This document shows, one piece after another, positions 59,819 to 64,000 of a stretch of DNA of 64,000 nt. Both the position numbers and the translations under genes were made by a program. Source of the stretch: Enhygromyxa salina (GTDB lineage Bacteria > Myxococcota_A > Polyangia > Nannocystales > Nannocystaceae); the NCBI RefSeq assembly GCF_002994635.1, contig NZ_PVNL01000042.1, positions 1 through 64,000 of the forward strand, in the 5' to 3' direction. Numbering within the stretch: position 1 is the stretch's first letter; each line of letters starts with the position of its first letter. The notes beneath the pieces were generated by a model. That model saw only the letters and a list, made by a program, of their open reading frames with translations. It did not search any database and was not told the origin of the DNA.

Positions 59819-60835
59819 CTAGTGAGGACACGGATTCGCATACTTCTCGAGCCACTTCGGATCTGGCTGAAGTGCAATTTCCGACGCTGCTGGCACCATA
59901 ACCTTGTACGTGCCGCCGTACAGCGCTGCGAGATCCTCTGGCCCTAGAATTGAATGATACAGATGCTGAAGGAGATTATACATGAGGTAGTATAGCGCCG
60001 AGCCCCGGCCCTTCTGCGATGCAAAAAACATCGGGACAATCGGGTAGCACAAGTCTTCGTTCATGAAGAGGGCAGGAGCAATATCGCCATTCGGATGTCG
60101 GCACCCCCAGAACACCGTCCCGTGACCCAGCACACAAATTGCCCGAACAACATCGAGGCGCCCGAGCGTCTTACATATATCAAAGAACCGGTTTGCCACT
60201 TCGTTGATATTAACGTTGTCAGCAAGCCCCGTCGCCACAATGGCCGAGTACAAAGGGTTCGTCAGTCCATGATCACAGCTCGACCCTTCCCGATTCTCTG
60301 TCTGGCGATGGGCCCCGGTGAAGGGCCGATATAGCCTGTGCGCCGTCACCAATTTGGCCATCCCCTCATCGAAACTGGCCCAGGTCAACGTCTGCTTGAC
60401 CTCCACAACACCATAAACCCCCTCATATGGCAAATGAAACCGTCGCGAGTCAGACGTCGCGCCAGATTTCACCGCAGTGAACCAAAAGTCGTTAAAAAGG
60501 ACAAGGTCGAAATCTCCGGATGTATATCCCCGTTGATCGATAATGACTCCGGGACGGATGGAATAGCGACTAGGCACCAGGCGCCGAAACTCCTCACGAA
60601 TCACATCCTCGACCCCTGGCCCCGAATCATAGTTATCGATGTTGAACTGGCGCTCAAGCATGGCGCGCAGGCGAATTAGCTCCTCGCTAGCGGCGCACTG
60701 CCCCTGAAACGCCGTAGACAATCGGTGCGAAACCTTCGTGCGTGGCTTCCACTTTGAGGTATCGGGCAGTGGAGGAGGCTTGATGCCTGAGCTGCGTGTG
60801 GTGGCACGTTCTTTTTTTTTCGCTCGCCGACTCAT
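59819..60835 (-). CDS. DUF6602 nuclease-like protein
   Basis: A 338-residue protein. A helical N-terminus (ELIRLRAMLERQFNIDNYDSGPGVEDVIREEFRRLVPSRYSI) leads to a restriction-endonuclease-like core with G-D108-F-D110-L-V-L-F and GVYGVVE145-V-K147, i.e. a PD-(D/E)xK motif. DUF6602 proteins have this order and often sit in defence or mobile regions. Base composition is clearly lower in GC than the surroundings, a sign of recent acquisition. The start ATG at 60835 is followed within 30 bases by a run of nine A residues coding Lys-Lys-Lys, a possible frameshift site. Confidence 0.75.
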   Translation of the reverse strand: MSRRAKKKERATTRSSGIKPPPLPDTSKWKPRTKVSHRLSTAFQGQCAASEELIRLRAMLERQFNIDNYDSGPGVEDVIREEFRRLVPSRYSIRPGVIIDQRGYTSGDFDLVLFNDFWFTAVKSGATSDSRRFHLPYEGVYGVVEVKQTLTWASFDEGMAKLVTAHRLYRPFTGAHRQTENREGSSCDHGLTNPLYSAIVATGLADNVNINEVANRFFDICKTLGRLDVVRAICVLGHGTVFWGCRHPNGDIAPALFMNEDLCYPIVPMFFASQKGRGSALYYLMYNLLQHLYHSILGPEDLAALYGGTYKVMVPAASEIALQPDPKWLEKYANPCPH

Positions 60836-60902
60836 GAGCCAACCTACCACCGGCCCCCACCGCTTGCCTCCGTAATCCGACGCTATGGCACTGAACCGTC
60901 CG

Positions 60903-61127
60903 TCAGGTGTAGTTGACAAAGACGAAGACAAGATCTCCTGCCTGTGGATCGAGAACGTCCGCTGACAGCCGCCTGACGCGACTTCGTGAACTTTCTGTAG
61001 TCGGGTGGCCCCCATCGTCCAACCTCCCACGCTCGATGTAGCGGTAGTGCTCCGCCACCACCGTCCACTCCCACCGATAGATCTCCTCACCGAGTGCAGC
61101 CACGGCTGACTCGACCGACCCGGTCAC
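60903..61127 (-). CDS. Possible small hypothetical gene
   Basis: A 74-residue frame with GTG start, reading VESAVAALGEEIYRWEWTVVAEHYRYIER, looks protein-like and lies 67 bases upstream of the DUF6602 gene on the same strand. No family recognised. It could be a fragment of a gene carried in with DUF6602. Confidence 0.3.
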   Translation of the reverse strand: MTGSVESAVAALGEEIYRWEWTVVAEHYRYIERGRLDDGGHPTTESSRSRVRRLSADVLDPQAGDLVFVFVNYT

Positions 61128-61227
61128 CTCACGGGCGCGTGGGTCACGAGTTGGACCAGCTAATTCGCGCGGACGTGGAGGGTGCGCTCAACGAACGCCA
61201 CCAGCGGACGCGGGAGGCTGGCGCAGG

Positions 61228-61480
61228 CCTTTTGGCATCACGCCGACGAAGCTTGGGTGGCCCTTCGACAGCGAGAACCATCGGAATACTTGCCGTCAAA
61301 GTCGACGTAGTTCGACAGCTTTAGGGCGCTCGCGATCTTGCCCTGCATGATCATGGCCCCAGCGGGCGCGTCGCCACCGCTGAACTCACCAACGTCGTGG
61401 GGCAGAGCCCACCGGTGCAGCGCGCGACGCACCAGCCTCCCCTCGCCGCCGATCATGCGCTCCTTGCCGTCGATCATTCG
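61228..61480 (-). pseudogene. Decayed partial copy of the thioredoxin-like gene at 62700
   Basis: Reading leftward, the fragment encodes IDGKERMIGGEGRLVRRALH, then DAPAGAMIMQGKI, then NYVDFDGKYSD. This matches IEGKESMTGGEGKLLRRALH, DAPAGAMIMKGKI and IYVDFGGKFTD of the gene at 62700-63770. DNA similarity runs over about 250 bases (to roughly 63266-63540) with a ~20-base deletion and frame breaks. It lacks the N-terminal anchor and the C-terminal half. It is a relic of a partial duplication on the same strand. Confidence 0.85.
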
Positions 61481-61589
61481 AGCGCGCGACGAGGGTTGGG
61501 AGCAACATCGTCTCGGATCCGGTGCAGTTTCGACCCACGCTCGACCCAAATCCGGTGCTGATCAGAGGTAAGTTCCCCCCGTGCGCCAC

Positions 61590-62660
<1,071 letters not shown>

Positions 62661-62699
62661 CCCAGACTCCTCGGCCGCGGGTGCCGAGCAACGGCCAGC

Positions 62700-63770
62700 T
62701 CACTTGTCGTCGCGCTTGCGGCCGCGGAACTCCTTGGCCTCGATCCCCAGCACATCCGCCGCCAGCGACAGCTTCCAAAACGGCACCCGCCCCGCCTCCG
62801 AGAACGCCACGCGGCCCTGATCATCGATGATCACCAGCCCCGCTCCGTCGATGCCGAACGCCGCGCGTGCCTCGGCGGCCTCGGGCACGAACGCCCAGCC
62901 CTCGACCTCCCAGCCCTCGGCCTCACCCACGATCACGCCGCCGATCCCGGCCCGCTGCTCGGGCTCCCAGTCGGCGGCGAGGATCCGCGCCAGCCGGATC
63001 GAAGGCTTCTTGATCTGCTCGAAGACCGCTTGCATCTCGCCATCGAAGCCCCCGTCCTCGAGGCCGGGGATCTCGGCGCGCGCGACCTTGGTGTCGAGGA
63101 ACACCAGCACGCAGAACCGGCCCGCGCAGCTGTCGCTGTCGAGCTCACCGATCGCAAACTTGGGCGCAGGCGGCCCGGGGGGCGGCTCTTCGGCGCGCAG
63201 CAGCGACTTGATCTCGGCGAGCGTGGCTTCGTCGGCGTCGCCCGCGTGACGCAGCGCGACCTCGCCCTTGGCGTCGATCACGACGAAACCCAGGTGGCCC
63301 TTGGGCAGCGAGAACGCGTCGGTGAACTTGCCGCCAAAGTCGACGTAGATCGGCAGTTTCAATTCGTCGCGCATCGGTCCGACGAAGTCGCTCTCGATCT
63401 TGCCCTTCATGATCATGGCCCCGGCCGGCGCGTCGCCAACGCTGAACCCAACGACGTCAGCGGGCAGGGTCCAGCGATGCAGGGCGCGGCGCAGCAGCTT
63501 GCCCTCGCCGCCGGTCATGCTCTCCTTGCCCTCGATCATGATGAACACGGTCTTGCCCTGCAGATCCCCGAGGCGCAGGGCCGGGACGGGACCCTGGGCG
63601 TCGAGCTCGAGCTCGGCGATCGAGACCTCCGGATTTATTTCGTCGAGCTGCGCAGGGATGTCGTCGACCTCGGGCCACATCGACCACACCACCGCGCCGA
63701 GTCCCAACACCACGACACCCACGATCCCGGCCGCGAGCTTGAGGATCTTGCGCTTGGTCCAGGCTGCCAC
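62700..63770 (-). CDS. Membrane-anchored thioredoxin-fold protein (YtfJ/AhpC-TSA-like)
   Basis: A 356-residue protein starting at GTG 63770. An N-terminal membrane helix (LAAGIVGVVVLGLGAVVWSMW) is followed by a thioredoxin-like domain: LRLGDLQGKTVFIMIEGKESM, LPIYVDFGGKFTDAF, LGFVVIDAKGEVALRHAGD. It lacks a CxxC motif in the usual place. A second related domain (RFCVLVFLDTKVARAEIPG; GLVIIDDQGRVAFSEAG) follows, so it is a tandem of two degenerate thioredoxin folds. It probably faces the periplasm. It converges on the GD lipoprotein. Confidence 0.75.
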   Translation of the reverse strand: MAAWTKRKILKLAAGIVGVVVLGLGAVVWSMWPEVDDIPAQLDEINPEVSIAELELDAQGPVPALRLGDLQGKTVFIMIEGKESMTGGEGKLLRRALHRWTLPADVVGFSVGDAPAGAMIMKGKIESDFVGPMRDELKLPIYVDFGGKFTDAFSLPKGHLGFVVIDAKGEVALRHAGDADEATLAEIKSLLRAEEPPPGPPAPKFAIGELDSDSCAGRFCVLVFLDTKVARAEIPGLEDGGFDGEMQAVFEQIKKPSIRLARILAADWEPEQRAGIGGVIVGEAEGWEVEGWAFVPEAAEARAAFGIDGAGLVIIDDQGRVAFSEAGRVPFWKLSLAADVLGIEAKEFRGRKRDDK

Positions 63771-63822
63771 GGCGCGGAGTATATCCACAACGACCCGCGA
63801 CGATAGAGGCGCCAAGCAGCGC

Positions 63823-64000
63823 TCAGTCGACGTGGAGCACGCCCATTCGCAGCTCGCCGTCGGTCAGACACGCGAGCGGCAGCGTGTCGCCGACGCCGTC
63901 GAAGCTGGGCCCGACGACCGCGAGATCGTCGCAGCGCAGGCCAGTGAGCGGCTCGAGCTCCACGTCCACGCCGGTCGAGCGCAGCGCCAACACGTCGAGA
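63823..64000 (-). CDS. C-terminal end of an unidentified gene (partial)
   Basis: A leftward frame runs in from the window edge to a TGA at 63823-63825. The last 58 residues include LALRSTGVDVELEPLTGLRC, DDLAVVGPSFDGVG and LRMGVLHVD. The codon pattern (G/C in third positions) supports coding. The fragment is too short for a family call. The gene would precede the thioredoxin-like gene on the same strand. Confidence 0.65.
   Translation of the reverse strand, partial: LDVLALRSTGVDVELEPLTGLRCDDLAVVGPSFDGVGDTLPLACLTDGELRMGVLHVD

Overview
The window is a GC-rich bacterial chromosome segment with dense coding on both strands. It most likely comes from a myxobacterium of the Nannocystis/Enhygromyxa/Plesiocystis type (Myxococcota, suborder Nannocystineae). 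The clues are: six secreted proteins or lipoproteins with long Gly-Asp linkers placed straight after the signal peptide; Myxococcus-type disulfide repeats (CGDG..ECDDGN); a DUF2330 protein with a MYXO-CTERM-like tail; orphan type VI secretion parts; and two enzymes of sterol chemistry (a Rieske oxygenase and a fatty-acid-hydroxylase/sterol-desaturase protein). No genome name can be read from the sequence, so the taxonomy is inference.

Layout. 0-4 kb: REP-like hairpins, a spermidine-synthase-like methyltransferase and a two-gene AAA ATPase plus STAND-like module. 4-13 kb: secreted vWA and TPR lipoproteins, a Rieske oxygenase, metG followed by a cytoplasmic BtuF-like protein, a TPR-zincin and its Cys-rich lipoprotein partner, then peroxiredoxin and rubrerythrin. 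13-20.5 kb: a DUF2330/MYXO-CTERM protein, VgrG, an internally deleted Uma2 gene and a large putative transglutaminase-like effector. 20.5-25.4 kb: a UbiB/ABC1 kinase and a four-gene operon of two radical SAM enzymes, a two-domain methyltransferase and a P-loop protein, in which every junction is a 4-nt start/stop overlap. 25.4-37.5 kb: two Cys-rich secreted proteins interleaved with glycogen metabolism (glgP, then glgB-glgX-malQ with 4-nt overlaps).

37.6-40.9 kb: a vWA protein of Ro60/TROVE-like architecture coupled to an ARPP-like protein with a C-terminal HTH, then a DUF6484-like OB protein. 41-42.6 kb: an atypical tRNA-Tyr and a divergent EF-Tu with a strong terminator. 42.7-49.2 kb: a CzcCBA-type heavy-metal efflux operon whose adaptor carries six Cys/His motifs. 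49.3-53.9 kb: secreted esterase and beta-propeller lipoproteins and a membrane protein with a C2H2-like finger. 54-57.4 kb: a DUF2169 / PAAR-like / DUF2169 type VI accessory operon. 57.5-59.3 kb: an alpha/beta hydrolase converging on the sterol desaturase. 59.3-61.6 kb: a visibly lower-GC patch with a DUF6602 nuclease-like gene and a decayed duplicate of part of the thioredoxin-like gene found 2 kb further on. 61.6-64 kb: a GD-repeat lipoprotein, that thioredoxin-like gene and the end of one more gene.

Functional themes are glycogen turnover, metal export, sterol modification, peroxide defence, type VI tip and effector loading, and several conflict- or modification-type modules. The radical SAM operon (21996-25412) and the vWA/ARPP pair (37601-40215) are the best candidates for undescribed systems.
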